The notes beneath the pieces were generated by a model, which saw nothing but the letters and a program-made list of their open reading frames with translations, searched no databases and had not been told where the DNA came from. Below are positions 25,861 through 35,685 of a DNA stretch of 64,000 bases, piece by piece; within the stretch, counting starts at the first letter, position 1; every line of letters begins with the position of its first letter. Made by a program: the position numbers and the translations under genes. This DNA is from JAVVHH01 sp965276815 (GTDB lineage: Bacteria > Pseudomonadota > Alphaproteobacteria > Acetobacterales > Acetobacteraceae). Location: positions 372,001 to 436,000 of the forward strand of contig CBDIBE010000008.1 of NCBI GenBank assembly GCA_965276815.1, given 5' to 3'.

Positions 25861-28800
25861 TCAGGCAGGGGTCGGCAGACCGGAGGGGTGTGCCAGCTTG
25901 AGGTGGTCGCGCGCGTGCACTAGCGAGAACACCATAGGCACAAAGAACAACGTTGCACAGGTAGCAAAAATCAGGCCACCGATCACGGCGCGGCCGAGCG
26001 GGGCGTTGGACCCGGGCTCGATCGCCATCGGCGCCATGCCGATGATCATGGCGAGCGCCGTCATCAGCACCGGACGGAAGCGGGTGCTGCCGGCCTCCAT
26101 CGCCGCCTGGAACGCGTTCATGCCGGCCGCTAGCTGCTCACGCGCGAAGCTGATGACCAGGATACTGTTGGCGGTCGCAACGCCCATGCACATGATCGCC
26201 CCGGTCAGCGCGGGCACCGAGAGCGTGGTGTTGGTCAGGAACAATATCCAGACGATCCCGGCGAGCGCGAAAGGCAGCGCCATCACGATGACGAAGGGAT
26301 CCAGCCACGACTGGAACGTCACGACGATAAGCAGGTAGATCATCACGATGGCGAAGGCGAGACCAACATAGAGCTGGGAATAGGCGCTGCTCATGGTGCT
26401 GACCTGGCCGAGCAGGCTGGCAGTGGTGGCGCGCGGCAGATCATGCGCGGTGTCGGCCAGGACCTGAGTGATATCCTGGGCAATGGCGCCGAGGTCGCGG
26501 CCCTGCGGCGTGGCGTAGATGTCGACCACCGGGCGCGTGTTGTAGTGGGTGACGACCGCGTTGCCGGGCCCGGCGGAGATGCCGGCGAGGCCGCCGAGCA
26601 GCTGGGTTGCATCGCCGGCGTGCAACGGCAGGTTCGACAGATCGCCGAGCGTGTCCATGTTCGCTTGCGGCGTCTGGACCGAGACCGCGTAGTTCACCCC
26701 GTTCTGCGGATCGAGCCAGTAGATTGGCGTGGTTTGCGAGCTGCCGCCCAAGGTGTCGAGCATGCTCTGCGCCGCGTTCTGCTCGGTCAGACCGACCATG
26801 CCGGCGAGGGTGCGGTTCACGTCGACATCCAGGATCGGGCTTTGGAAGGCCTGCTGGATGCGGGCGTCGGCGACACCGGGGATGCGGCGAACCCGGCTCA
26901 GAACCTCGCTGGCGTAGGTACGGCTCGCATCGATGTCGCTGCCGACGATTTGGATGTCGATCGGCGCTGGCACGCCGAAATTGAGGATCTGGGTCGAAAT
27001 GTCGGCCGGCAGGAACGAGAACACCGTGCCGGGGTATTTCGCGGGAAGCTGCTCGCGCAGCATCTTGACGACGTCTGGGGTTGGCCGGTGGCCGCCCTTC
27101 AAGGTGATCAGCATATCGGTGTCGGCGACGCTGACTGTGCCGGAATTGCTGTAGGCGAGGTTAATGCCGCTGATCGGCAGGCCGATATTGCTGACGATGC
27201 TGGCGAGCTGGTCGGGAATGACCTGGTGGAGGGTCTGGGTTATTTGATCGACCCGGCGGGTCACCTCTTCCAGCCGCGTGCCGGTTGGCGCGCGCACGTG
27301 CATGCGGATTTCGCCGGAGTCGATCTCGGGGAAGAAGTTCTGCCCGAGATAGGGCACAAGTCCGAAGGATAGCGCGGCGATCGCCAAGAACCCGCCGATG
27401 GTCACCAGCCGGTTGCGCAACGCGAGGTCGAGCAGGCCGCAATAGGTCCGGCGGATCGCCTCGAACCCGCGGCTAAAACCCTGCTGGAAGCGCTTCATCG
27501 GGTTGCGGCTGCGCGGCTGCACGGCATCATGGGCGTGGACCGGCGTGTTGCGCAGGAGATAGTTGGCCATGGTTGGGACCAGGGTGCGCGACAGGACGTA
27601 GGAGCCGATCATCGCGAATACGACGGCCTCGGCGAGCGGGCGGAACAAGTAGCCGGCGACGCCGCCAAGGCCGAACATGGGCAGGAAAGCGATGCAGATG
27701 CAGAGCAACGACACCGTCGCCGGCAGGACGATCTGCTGCGCGCCGTCGAGGATCGCGGTCTCGATCGGCTTTCCGTGCTCCAAATGGTAGTTGATGTTCT
27801 CGATCGTCACCGTCGCGTCGTCGACCAGGATGCCGACCGCCAGGGCCAGACCGCCCAACGTCATGACGTTGATGGTCTCGCCGAGCACCGACAGCACGGT
27901 GATGGACACCAGGATGGCGAGCGGGATCGACACCGTGATGATCAGGGTCGAGCGCCAACTGCCAAGGAAGAGCAGGATCATCGCGCCGGTCAGCCCGGCG
28001 GCGATCACGCCCTCGCGGATCACTGCGGAGACCGAATCTTTGACGAAGATGGACTGATCGCCGACCGCGCGGAGGTCGATTCCGGGCGGCAATTGCTGCG
28101 AGACGAAGGGCAGCAGCTTCTTGATGCCGTCGATGATGTCGAGAGTGGAGATCGAACCCGCCTTCAGGATTGTCATCAGGACGCCGGGCGTGCCGTCGAG
28201 CTCGACCCGGTTGGTCTGCGGGGGGTTGCCGTCGTGCACGGTGCCGACATCGCGCATGTAGATGATGGTGCCATCGACCACTTTGACGGGCAGGTCGCTG
28301 AAATCTTGCCGGGTCAGGGGCGAATCGTTCAGCACGACAGTATATTCAAGCCTGCCGATCTTCTGCGTGCCGGCCGGCGTGATCAGGTTCTGCGTGGTCA
28401 ACGCGTTCACCACATCCTGCGCCGAGAGGTTGTAGGCGTGCAGCGCTTCCTGATTGAGGTCGATCTGCAACTGGCGGGAGGCGCCGCCGTAGGGGAAGGG
28501 GATCGCCGCGCCTGGCACGGTGGTGATCTGCGGACGGATGATGTTCTGGGCGAGGTCGTTCAGCCGGGTCTGCGAGAACTGATTGCTCGACAGCGCGAGC
28601 TGGATGATCGGGACGCTGGACGCGTTGTATTGCAGAATGATCGGCGGAGTGATGCCGGCCGGCATCTGCTTGAGCGCCGTCTGCGAGATCGCGGTTACCT
28701 GCGCCAGTGCGGTGGTGATGTTGACGTTCGGCTGAAAGAAGATCTTGACGATGCCGTAGCCGGCGACCGACTGACTTTCGATGTGCTGGATGTCATTGAC

Positions 28801-29025
28801 CGTTGTGGTCAGGCCGCGCTCGTAAATCTCGACCACGCGAGACGACATGGCGTCTGGAGGCAGGCCGGAATAGTTCCAGACCGCGGCGATGACCGGGATG
28901 CGGATGTCTGGGAAGATGTCGACCGGCGTGCGCAGGGCGGACATTACGCCGAAGATCATGATCAAGAATGCGAGTACGACGAAGGTGTAGGGCTTGCTGA
29001 GCGCTATGCGGACGATTGCGATCAA
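25861..29025 (-). CDS. RND efflux transporter, inner-membrane pump
   Basis: 1054 aa, of the usual length for an AcrB/MdtB-type trimeric proton antiporter. The 12-helix plan with two large periplasmic loops is evident: N-terminal IALSKPYTFVVLAFLIMIFGV, TM4 region GLALAVGILVDDATVTIENI with the Asp pair that relays protons, and C-half GVATANSILVISFAREQLAAG. The start is TTG at 29025 behind AAAAGGGG. It is transcribed before the adaptor gene. There is no TetR or two-component regulator and no outer-membrane factor beside it. Substrates are unknown. Confidence 0.93.
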   Translation of the reverse strand: MIAIVRIALSKPYTFVVLAFLIMIFGVMSALRTPVDIFPDIRIPVIAAVWNYSGLPPDAMSSRVVEIYERGLTTTVNDIQHIESQSVAGYGIVKIFFQPNVNITTALAQVTAISQTALKQMPAGITPPIILQYNASSVPIIQLALSSNQFSQTRLNDLAQNIIRPQITTVPGAAIPFPYGGASRQLQIDLNQEALHAYNLSAQDVVNALTTQNLITPAGTQKIGRLEYTVVLNDSPLTRQDFSDLPVKVVDGTIIYMRDVGTVHDGNPPQTNRVELDGTPGVLMTILKAGSISTLDIIDGIKKLLPFVSQQLPPGIDLRAVGDQSIFVKDSVSAVIREGVIAAGLTGAMILLFLGSWRSTLIITVSIPLAILVSITVLSVLGETINVMTLGGLALAVGILVDDATVTIENINYHLEHGKPIETAILDGAQQIVLPATVSLLCICIAFLPMFGLGGVAGYLFRPLAEAVVFAMIGSYVLSRTLVPTMANYLLRNTPVHAHDAVQPRSRNPMKRFQQGFSRGFEAIRRTYCGLLDLALRNRLVTIGGFLAIAALSFGLVPYLGQNFFPEIDSGEIRMHVRAPTGTRLEEVTRRVDQITQTLHQVIPDQLASIVSNIGLPISGINLAYSNSGTVSVADTDMLITLKGGHRPTPDVVKMLREQLPAKYPGTVFSFLPADISTQILNFGVPAPIDIQIVGSDIDASRTYASEVLSRVRRIPGVADARIQQAFQSPILDVDVNRTLAGMVGLTEQNAAQSMLDTLGGSSQTTPIYWLDPQNGVNYAVSVQTPQANMDTLGDLSNLPLHAGDATQLLGGLAGISAGPGNAVVTHYNTRPVVDIYATPQGRDLGAIAQDITQVLADTAHDLPRATTASLLGQVSTMSSAYSQLYVGLAFAIVMIYLLIVVTFQSWLDPFVIVMALPFALAGIVWILFLTNTTLSVPALTGAIMCMGVATANSILVISFAREQLAAGMNAFQAAMEAGSTRFRPVLMTALAMIIGMAPMAIEPGSNAPLGRAVIGGLIFATCATLFFVPMVFSLVHARDHLKLAHPSGLPTPA

Positions 29026-29439
29026 TTACCAGCCCCTTTTCGACATCGATTCCGGGCCACAGCTGGCAATCGGCGCACTTCAGCCTTCGCGACTGCTGTT
29101 TTCCAGTCACGTGAACAACCGAGTTGGCACGTTACGGCAAGGCGGGCGGACCGGAATTAATTTTCAGTAATTTGAGCTACAAGCAGCGGAATTTTTGCGT
29201 GGATCTAGCACATACCTGGATCGCGCCGGCGAAATCCACCAAAATATGGGTTCCGGTCGTCGTTCCTCCAGCGTGCTATTGGCCTGGATGCTCGACCGTT
29301 ACAATTTTCCGGGCTGGTGGAGGCTGAGGGCGGCTGGCGGTCGAACACCCCATAAGCCACCGTTATCTTCCGCGCCGGCAATTCGATTAGCATGGGTCCA
29401 CAGGCGCCGGCACAGTCCAGGCTATCGAGGAGGAAGCCC
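29026..29439. other. Divergent intergenic region between the RND pump and TRAP genes
   Basis: 414 bases without a convincing gene on either strand. The middle (about 29150-29260) is AT-richer than its flanks and should hold the divergent promoters. I see no clear -35/-10 pair and no strong palindrome. Confidence 0.5.
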
Positions 29440-30444
29440 TTGCAGGCGATAACAAACCATCGTCCGACGCGCCGCGCCTGCCTGGCCGGGGTTGCGGCGT
29501 TGCTGGCCGGGTCACGCGCGGTCGAGGCGGCGACCATTTGGCAGGCGTATACCTATTTGCCGAACGCGACCCAGTCGGCGGTGAAGGGCCTGTTCGCGCT
29601 GTTCGACCAGATCAAGGACGAGACCAAGGGCGATCTCACGATCAACCTGCACCTTGGCGGCTCCTTGCCGATCAACGCGAACAACATCACGCCGACGGTC
29701 GCCGACAATATCGTGCAGTTCGGCACGGACGGGTTCTTCTCCGGTAACGTGCCGGTTGCGGAGCTGTTGCGGCTGCCGATGCTGCTGCGGACGACAGACG
29801 AGTTCGCTAAAGCCGAGGCGATCGCGGCGCCCTACATCGCGGCCGCCTACCTGCGCAAAGGCGTGATCGCGTTGGGCGAGTTCACTTACCCGTTGCAGAC
29901 CATCTGGTCGCGCCAGAAGCTGACCTCGCTCGCCGACATCAAGGGCCAGAAGCTGCGGGTCACGTCGGTTGAGATGGGCGAGTTCGTCAAGCGTTTCGGC
30001 GGCATACCGCTGACGATGGGCACCCCGGACGTGCCGGCGGCGCTCGACCGCGGCGTCATCGACGGGGTGCTGACGGCGACGTCGGGCGCCGGGCTGACCT
30101 GGAAGGACCTGCTGAAATACAATTACCGGTTCCCGGTTCAGTTCGCGAACGCCATTACCATCGTCAACAAGGGCGCGTTCGAGGCGTTGCCGGCCGCGCA
30201 GCAGGATTTGCTGCGGACCGGCGTGGTGACGGCGAACAAGGCGATCACCGAGACGATGACCGGCGAGGAGGAGACATCAACCGCGCAGCTCGCCAAGGAG
30301 GGGCTGATCGTCACGCCGGCCAATCCGGCGGACATCGAAGAGGCGCAGAAGCGGATGTCGCCGTATTGGGGCGAGTGGGCGAAGTCCCGCGGGCCGCAAG
30401 CGGTGGAGGCGCTGGACAAGGTGCGCGCGGCACTTGGACGCTGA
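29440..30444 (+). CDS. TRAP transporter periplasmic binding protein DctP
   Basis: About 334 aa. The start is a TTG at 29440, chosen because GAGGAGGA lies 6 bases upstream and no in-frame ATG fits. A TAT-like signal (TRRACLAGVAALLAGSRAVEA) precedes the mature protein. DctP features: LGGSLPINANNITPTVADNIVQFG, then LRVTSVEMGEFVKRFGGIPLTMGTPDVPAALDRGVIDGVL with the Arg that binds the ligand carboxylate. It delivers an organic acid to the DctQ/DctM membrane pair encoded directly downstream. Confidence 0.9.
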   Translation: MQAITNHRPTRRACLAGVAALLAGSRAVEAATIWQAYTYLPNATQSAVKGLFALFDQIKDETKGDLTINLHLGGSLPINANNITPTVADNIVQFGTDGFFSGNVPVAELLRLPMLLRTTDEFAKAEAIAAPYIAAAYLRKGVIALGEFTYPLQTIWSRQKLTSLADIKGQKLRVTSVEMGEFVKRFGGIPLTMGTPDVPAALDRGVIDGVLTATSGAGLTWKDLLKYNYRFPVQFANAITIVNKGAFEALPAAQQDLLRTGVVTANKAITETMTGEEETSTAQLAKEGLIVTPANPADIEEAQKRMSPYWGEWAKSRGPQAVEALDKVRAALGR

Positions 30445-30943
30445 GCAGGCGGAGGGTAATGATCCGGCGGTCCTACCGCTCGGGCCGGTTGAAAAGATTT
30501 GCTATTTCCTCTGCGCGCTCAGCCTGTTCGCGATGGTGGGGATTGTCGTCCTCGAGGTGGTGACGCGCAACCTGATGGGCTTCTCCTTCGAGATATCGGA
30601 CGAGCTGGGCGGCTACATCATCGTGCTGATCGCGTTCCTGAGCATGTGCGTGTGCCAGGTGCGGCAGTCCTACCATCATGTCGAGTTCCTGCAGCAACGC
30701 CTCTCGCGACGGGGCCAGGCGATCTCGCGGGTGGTGTTCGATACGATCTGCCTGGCGCTGTGCGGCATGCTGTTTTGGGAATTGGTCCGGGTCGCCTGGA
30801 ATTCGTGGAACTCAGGGGACGTGGCGCCCACCGAGTTGATGACGCCGTTATGGATGCCGCAGTCGCTGATGGCGGTGGGCATGGCGGCGTTGAGCGTCTC
30901 GGTCGCGCGGACGTTGTGGGCGCATTGTAGAGCCATAAGGTGA
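30434..30943 (+). CDS. TRAP transporter small permease DctQ
   Basis: 169 aa with four predicted membrane helices (about 22-45, 58-80, 98-120, 138-160) and the family motif LEVVTRNLMGFSFEISDELGGY. The TTG start overlaps the end of dctP by 11 bases. It forms the membrane complex with DctM. Confidence 0.87.
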   Translation: MDAEQAEGNDPAVLPLGPVEKICYFLCALSLFAMVGIVVLEVVTRNLMGFSFEISDELGGYIIVLIAFLSMCVCQVRQSYHHVEFLQQRLSRRGQAISRVVFDTICLALCGMLFWELVRVAWNSWNSGDVAPTELMTPLWMPQSLMAVGMAALSVSVARTLWAHCRAIR

Positions 30944-32241
30944 CGCCGGAAGTCCAGGTCATCCTGACGTTCGGCGTATTTCTGCTGCTGCTCTGTGCGG
31001 GAATGGCGGTGCCGTTCGCGATTGCCGTGCCGGGGGTGTTCTATCTGCTGCTGCAAGGCGGCCTGCCGGCGCTGCGCGGGCTCGGGATGATCAGCTGGGG
31101 GAGCATGAACAGCTTCACGCTGACGGCGATCCCGATGTTCATCTTGATGGCGGAGGTGCTGCAGCAGAGCGGGCTCAGTTTCAAGATCTATCGCGGGCTG
31201 TCGCGGCTGGTGGCGGTGCTGCCGGGTGGGCTGCTGCAGACGAACATCGTCGGCTGCGCGCTGTTTGCGGCGATCAGCGGATCGAGTGTGGCGACCGCGG
31301 CGTCGATCGGCGGGGTGGCGCTGCCGCAATTGGTGGCGCGGGATTATGACCGGCGGCTGGCGGCCGGGTCGCTGGCGGCGGGGGGGACACTGGGGATCTT
31401 GTTTCCGCCGAGCCTGGCGATGATCGTCTACGGGTCGTTCACCGACACCTCGGTGGCCAAGCTGTTCATGGCCGGGGTGGTGCCCGGGCTGATGCTGACG
31501 GCGATGTTCATGACCTATCTCGGGATCCGCGGCCGGTTTAGCGCCTCGGGGCCGCGGGAGCGTGGCCCGGCGAATTTGAGCGAGGCGGTCGCGGCCGTGC
31601 TCGACGTGCTGCCGTTCGTGCTGCTGGTTAGCGGCATCATGGGCAGCATCTATGCCGGGGTAGCGACGCCGACGGAGGCGGCCGCCGGCGGTTGCGTGAT
31701 CGGCACGGCGATCTCGATCATCTGGGGCGAGCTGACTTGGGGCCGGATGATGGCGGCGGTGCGGCGGACGATCCTGGTGGTCGGCAACCTGCTGTTCATC
31801 ATCTATGCGGCGTACATCTTCGCTTACGCGATCGGCATCGCCGGGATCGGTGAGACGACGACGCAATGGCTGGTCGGGCTGCACTTGGCGCGGGCGGAGT
31901 TTTTTCTGGCGCTGTTCGTGTTGTACACGGTGCTGGGATGCCTGGTGGAGAGCATCGGGATGATCGTCATTACGGTGCCGGTGCTGCATCCGGTGCTGTT
32001 GTCGTATGGGCTGGACCCGATTTGGTTCGGGGTGCTGCTGGTGATGTATATTGAGCTTGGGCAGATTTCGCCGCCGATCGGGATCAATCTATTCGTCATC
32101 CAGAGTATTTGGGACGGCAAGCTGCATGAGGTCGTGCGCGGGACCATACCATTCCATCTCATTATGTTTGCGCTGCTTGGGCTATTGATGATGTTCCCGG
32201 AGCTGGCTTTGTGGTTGCCAGCGCACATGCAGGGACGGTGA
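30940..32241 (+). CDS. TRAP transporter large permease DctM
   Basis: 433 aa, about 12 membrane helices. Family motifs include FTLTAIPMFILMAEVLQQSG, SGSSVATAASIGGVALPQL and GTLGILFPPSLAMIVYGSFTDTSVAKLF. The GTG start overlaps the dctQ stop (GTGA). It is the sodium-coupled transport subunit for the substrate brought by DctP. No regulator adjoins this three-gene operon. Confidence 0.93.
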   Translation: MTPEVQVILTFGVFLLLLCAGMAVPFAIAVPGVFYLLLQGGLPALRGLGMISWGSMNSFTLTAIPMFILMAEVLQQSGLSFKIYRGLSRLVAVLPGGLLQTNIVGCALFAAISGSSVATAASIGGVALPQLVARDYDRRLAAGSLAAGGTLGILFPPSLAMIVYGSFTDTSVAKLFMAGVVPGLMLTAMFMTYLGIRGRFSASGPRERGPANLSEAVAAVLDVLPFVLLVSGIMGSIYAGVATPTEAAAGGCVIGTAISIIWGELTWGRMMAAVRRTILVVGNLLFIIYAAYIFAYAIGIAGIGETTTQWLVGLHLARAEFFLALFVLYTVLGCLVESIGMIVITVPVLHPVLLSYGLDPIWFGVLLVMYIELGQISPPIGINLFVIQSIWDGKLHEVVRGTIPFHLIMFALLGLLMMFPELALWLPAHMQGR

Positions 32242-32327
32242 TACTACCCGATCCACGCTTCTCGACGGTGCGGGAAGGCGTGGACCCTCCGCCTGCGCGA
32301 AGGGTGACGGGAAGAAGCGGCCTCGTA

Positions 32328-33326
32328 TCAATCTCCCGGCAGGTCATATGCCTCGGGGAAGAACACTTCCTTCCAAGACTCCGGCGCTTTCGCGATGGTG
32401 CCGGTATGGTGCATGAAGGTCGCGAAGCCCATCGTTCCGTGCGGCGTTGCTTCCCATTTCGTGCCCGGGGCGGTGATGGTCTTCATGATCAGCTCGACGG
32501 GCGCCTTTTCGCCGGTCGTTTCCAAGTACATTTCGGCGGCCCGGCGCTGATCCTGGTTGATCAAGGTCAGCGCGTCGCGGACGCCCAGATTGATCGCCTG
32601 CACGACGCCCGGGTTCTGGCCGTGGAAGGCCTCGGTCAAATAGAGCAGCCCGTTCGAGCTCGGGCCGCCGAAGATGTCTTCTGAGGTGGTTACGATGTGG
32701 ATTTTTGGGTTTTCCAGCGCCTGGTACTCGTAGGGCGGGGCGCTGAAGGCGCTGTCGATCTCGCTTTGCATCGACAGCAGCGCGGCGATCGCGTCAGGGT
32801 GGCCGCGGGAGACCGTCAGATGGTCCAGTCGGTCGAACTGGCCCCATAGCTTCTCCGCTGCCATCTGCAGCATCATTGCTTGCACGGAGCTTTTCACCGC
32901 GGGGACGGTGATGCGGTCGGCGTCGGTGAAGTCGGCGATGGTTTTGACGGCCGGGTTGCGGGTGAGCAGGTAGAGCGGCGTGTTGCCGTAGGACATCAGG
33001 CCCTTGATGGCGCGCTGACCGTGGGTTTTCGACCATAGGATCAGGAAGGACGGGAAGCCGGTGGCGGCGCAGTCGAGCTGGCCGGCGAGCAGGGCATCGT
33101 TCAGCACGTTGCCGCCGGCGACGCGGTTCCATTGCACGGTGACGTCGCCCAAGCCGGCTTCCTTGGCCCGCTTCTCGATGGTGCGCTCGTGTTCGGCGAC
33201 CGCGAAGGGGAGGTAGGTCACTCCGTATTGGATACCCATGCGGATCGTGCCGGACTCGGCGCGTGCGGCGACCGGCAGGGCGAGCGCGGGGGCAAGCTGG
33301 AGCAGGAAGCGGCGTGTGGTGAGCAT
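32328..33326 (-). CDS. ABC-type binding protein, NMT1/SsuA-TauA-like, orphan
   Basis: 332 aa. The signal peptide is MLTTRRFLLQLAPALALPVAARA. The mature protein follows the nitrate/sulfonate/thiamine-precursor binding fold: VTYLPFAVAEHERTIEKRA, GGNVLNDALLAGQLDCAATGFPSF and a WEATPHGTMGFATFMHHTG segment near the C-terminus. It begins 11 bases after the GMC oxidoreductase stop, so the two are cotranscribed. No SsuB or SsuC partner is in the window. The ligand is unknown. Confidence 0.85.
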   Translation of the reverse strand: MLTTRRFLLQLAPALALPVAARAESGTIRMGIQYGVTYLPFAVAEHERTIEKRAKEAGLGDVTVQWNRVAGGNVLNDALLAGQLDCAATGFPSFLILWSKTHGQRAIKGLMSYGNTPLYLLTRNPAVKTIADFTDADRITVPAVKSSVQAMMLQMAAEKLWGQFDRLDHLTVSRGHPDAIAALLSMQSEIDSAFSAPPYEYQALENPKIHIVTTSEDIFGGPSSNGLLYLTEAFHGQNPGVVQAINLGVRDALTLINQDQRRAAEMYLETTGEKAPVELIMKTITAPGTKWEATPHGTMGFATFMHHTGTIAKAPESWKEVFFPEAYDLPGD

Positions 33327-33337
33327 TATCCCTCCGT

Positions 33338-34978
33338 TCAGGCCGTTGCGGCGAGTTCGGCCTGCGCCAGGGCTGGCTTGCCGAGCAGCAGGTCGGACGC
33401 CTTTTCGCCGATCATCAGCGTCGTTGCGTAAGTGTTGGCGGATACGATGGCGGGCATGATCGAGGAATCGGCGACCCGCAGGCCGTTCAGCCCGTGCACG
33501 CGCAACTGCTCGTCGACGACGGTGCTGCGATCGTCGGCCGGGCCCATGCGGCAGGCGCCGCAGAGGTGGTAGGTGCTGGAGCCGTATTGCCGCGCGAAGG
33601 CCAGCAATTCTTCGTCGCTGGCCTTGGCGGCGCCGGGGACGATTTCGGTTTCGTAGTAGGGGGATAGTGGCGAGGTGGCGAGGATGCGGCGGGCGGAGCG
33701 GATGGCGTGCATCAAGACTTGGCGGTCGTTTTCGGCGGAGAGGTAGTTTGGCTGGATGATGGGTGGGTCCGCCGGGTCGGTTGAGCGGATGCGGACGTAG
33801 CCGGTGCTTTGCGGGCGCATCTGCCAGGCGCCGCAGGTCATGCCGGGATAGTTGTCGAGGCTGCCGAGCTTGCCGTCCTTGTAGCTCGCCGGGGTGAAGA
33901 TGATGGTGTAGTCGGGGGCGTGTATGGAGGGGTCGGAGCGGCCGAAGGCGTAGACGATGGCCGCCGAGAGGCTGAGGACGCTGGGCTTGCGGGCGGCCCA
34001 GCGGAGGAGCTGGCCGGCGAGCGGCAGGCCGGAGACCATGGCGTTGATGGTGCTGACGTTCTTGGCGCGGACGACGATGCGGGGGCTGTAATGATCGGCC
34101 AGGTTTTCGCCGACCGCGGGGAGCGCGTGCTTGACCTCGATGCCGAGGCCTTGGAGCAGGCCGGGGGCGCCGATGCCGGAGAGCTGCAGCAGCTTCGGGC
34201 TGTTGGCGGCGCCGGCTGCGAGGATGATTTCGCGGCGCGCCATCACCTGGTGCAGCGTCGGGTCGCCTTGGCGGCGGTAGCTCACGCCGGTGGCGCGGCG
34301 GCCTTCGAGGAGGATGGCGGCGACTTGCGCGTCGGTGATGAGGCGCAGGCCGCTTTGCTGCATGACCGGATAGAGGTAGGCGCGCGCGGCGCTGACCCGG
34401 CGGGTGCGGTGGATGACGCGCTGGTAGTAGCCGACGCCTTCCTGGGTGGCGCCGTTGTAGTCGGGGTTGCGTGGGTAGCCGAGGCCGGCGGCGCCCTCGA
34501 TGAAGGCCTCGCAGAGCGGGTGGGACCAGTCGATGTCGGTGACGGGCAGGTTGCCTTCGCGGCCGCGATAGCGCGCGTCGGCGGTGTCGGAGATGCGGCG
34601 CTCGATGCGGCGGAAATAGGGGAGGACGCTGCTGTAGCTCCAGCCGCGGTTACCGCGCTGCGCCCAGTAGTCGTAGTCGTCGGACTGGCCGCGGACGAAG
34701 ACCATGCCGTTGACCGAGCTGGAGCCGCCGAGGGTGCGGCCTTGCGTCACCGAGACCCGGCGGCCGCCGGTCCATTCGGAGGGTTCGGCAGTGAACTGCC
34801 AGGTGACGGCCGGGTTGACGAGGGTTTTGACGAACCCGGCGGGCATGTGGATGAACGGGTTGCGGTCGACCGGGCCGGCTTCGAGCACGCAGACGGAGGC
34901 GCCGGACTGCACCAGGCGGTTCGCGATCACGCAGCCGGCGGAGCCGCCGCCCACGACCACGAAGTCGAACGTGTCCAT
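33338..34978 (-). CDS. GMC-family FAD oxidoreductase (choline/alcohol dehydrogenase-like)
   Basis: 546 aa. The N-terminal FAD dinucleotide motif is FVVVGGGSAGCVIANRL, and GMC signature 1 is RTLGGSSSVNGMVFVRGQ. The catalytic pair is the His of TYHLCGACRMG and the Asn of VSANTYATTLMIGEKASDLL. It oxidises a primary alcohol with FAD; choline, PEG and aryl-alcohol enzymes share the fold. It is cotranscribed with an orphan binding protein, suggesting that both act on one imported alcohol. Confidence 0.9.
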   Translation of the reverse strand: MDTFDFVVVGGGSAGCVIANRLVQSGASVCVLEAGPVDRNPFIHMPAGFVKTLVNPAVTWQFTAEPSEWTGGRRVSVTQGRTLGGSSSVNGMVFVRGQSDDYDYWAQRGNRGWSYSSVLPYFRRIERRISDTADARYRGREGNLPVTDIDWSHPLCEAFIEGAAGLGYPRNPDYNGATQEGVGYYQRVIHRTRRVSAARAYLYPVMQQSGLRLITDAQVAAILLEGRRATGVSYRRQGDPTLHQVMARREIILAAGAANSPKLLQLSGIGAPGLLQGLGIEVKHALPAVGENLADHYSPRIVVRAKNVSTINAMVSGLPLAGQLLRWAARKPSVLSLSAAIVYAFGRSDPSIHAPDYTIIFTPASYKDGKLGSLDNYPGMTCGAWQMRPQSTGYVRIRSTDPADPPIIQPNYLSAENDRQVLMHAIRSARRILATSPLSPYYETEIVPGAAKASDEELLAFARQYGSSTYHLCGACRMGPADDRSTVVDEQLRVHGLNGLRVADSSIMPAIVSANTYATTLMIGEKASDLLLGKPALAQAELAATA

Positions 34979-35144
34979 CTCTCTCCCTGGGCTGGTTTTG
35001 GGTGATGGTCGTGGGGGCGGGGCGCGTCGTCAAATGCGCAGATGCGCGCCGGCCATAACGGGCGCTGATGCCCTCGCCCTATGGAATGATTGGCGCGCCC
35101 GAGGCGGCGGTGGTGGCTTCGGTGCAAAGATCGAGGAGTTGCGC

Positions 35145-35438
35145 ATGTTGTTCATGGTGATGAGCACGCCCAGGCCGGACCGGCCGTCTGAGATGCGCGG
35201 GGGGCAGACCGCGTTTTGGGACTGGCTGGAACCGCTGAAGCAGAACGGGACGGTGAAGGCGACTTACACGAAGACGGGGCGCGGCCTGTTCATGGTGCTC
35301 GACGTGGACAGCCACGAGACGCTGCACCGGTACATGACGGAGTGGGCCGACCGGGTGCCGGCGGCGATGCAGGTTTGGCCGCTGATCGAGTCGGGGCACC
35401 AGGAGGCGATCGCGCGGGCGGGGGCGCGGGCGGGATAG
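35145..35438 (+). CDS. Muconolactone-isomerase-like small protein
   Basis: 97 aa, one ferredoxin-like alpha/beta domain. MLFMVMSTPRP at the start, the ATYTKTGRGLFMVLDVDS middle strand and MQVWPLIES at the end match the muconolactone delta-isomerase pattern. GAGGAG lies 7 bases before the ATG at 35145; the frame is open further upstream without a better start. It is a single gene divergent from the GMC oxidoreductase. Whether it is catalytic or a stand-alone dimeric barrel is unknown. Confidence 0.7.
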   Translation: MLFMVMSTPRPDRPSEMRGGQTAFWDWLEPLKQNGTVKATYTKTGRGLFMVLDVDSHETLHRYMTEWADRVPAAMQVWPLIESGHQEAIARAGARAG

Positions 35439-35449
35439 CGGCTGGGCGG

Positions 35450-35680
35450 TTACTCCGGGGGTGGAAGGGGGTGGGCTCTTGGGGATCGGGGTCCGGGGCG
35501 GGGGTTGGTGGCTCTGGCGGCGGCGGCGCGGGCGACGGTCATGGTGAGCTCGTCTATTTCGCGCAGCGTGGCGAGGTGGCGGGCGCGGCGCTCGGCGCGG
35601 GTTTCGGGCGCGCGCGAGGGGGATGGCGCGTTTGGGGGAGGGAAGCTGAGGGGCGCGGGCATGGGTGATATTAGGAGCAT
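35450..35680 (-). CDS. Small hypothetical protein, Pro/Arg-rich
   Basis: 76 aa from the ATG at 35680 (preceded by AAGGAAT), or 70 aa from 35662. Pro-rich ends flank a helical centre ETRAERRARHLATLREIDEL, typical of small uncharacterised proteins in Rhodospirillales. It is convergent with the 35145-35438 gene, 11 bases apart. I do not recognise a function and a spurious frame cannot be excluded at this GC content. Confidence 0.4.
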   Translation of the reverse strand: MLLISPMPAPLSFPPPNAPSPSRAPETRAERRARHLATLREIDELTMTVARAAAARATNPRPGPRSPRAHPLPPPE

Positions 35681-35685
35681 ATTCC

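Noticed and set aside
29125..29140. TGGCAC near the TRAP operon, considered as a sigma-54 promoter
   Set aside because: The downstream GC falls one base too close and the -12 block reads CGGCA rather than TTGCW.
30676..31989. 437-codon minus-strand frame opposite dctQM
   Set aside because: His/Arg/Gln-rich antisense product of the DctM coding sequence; no start or neighbour supports it.
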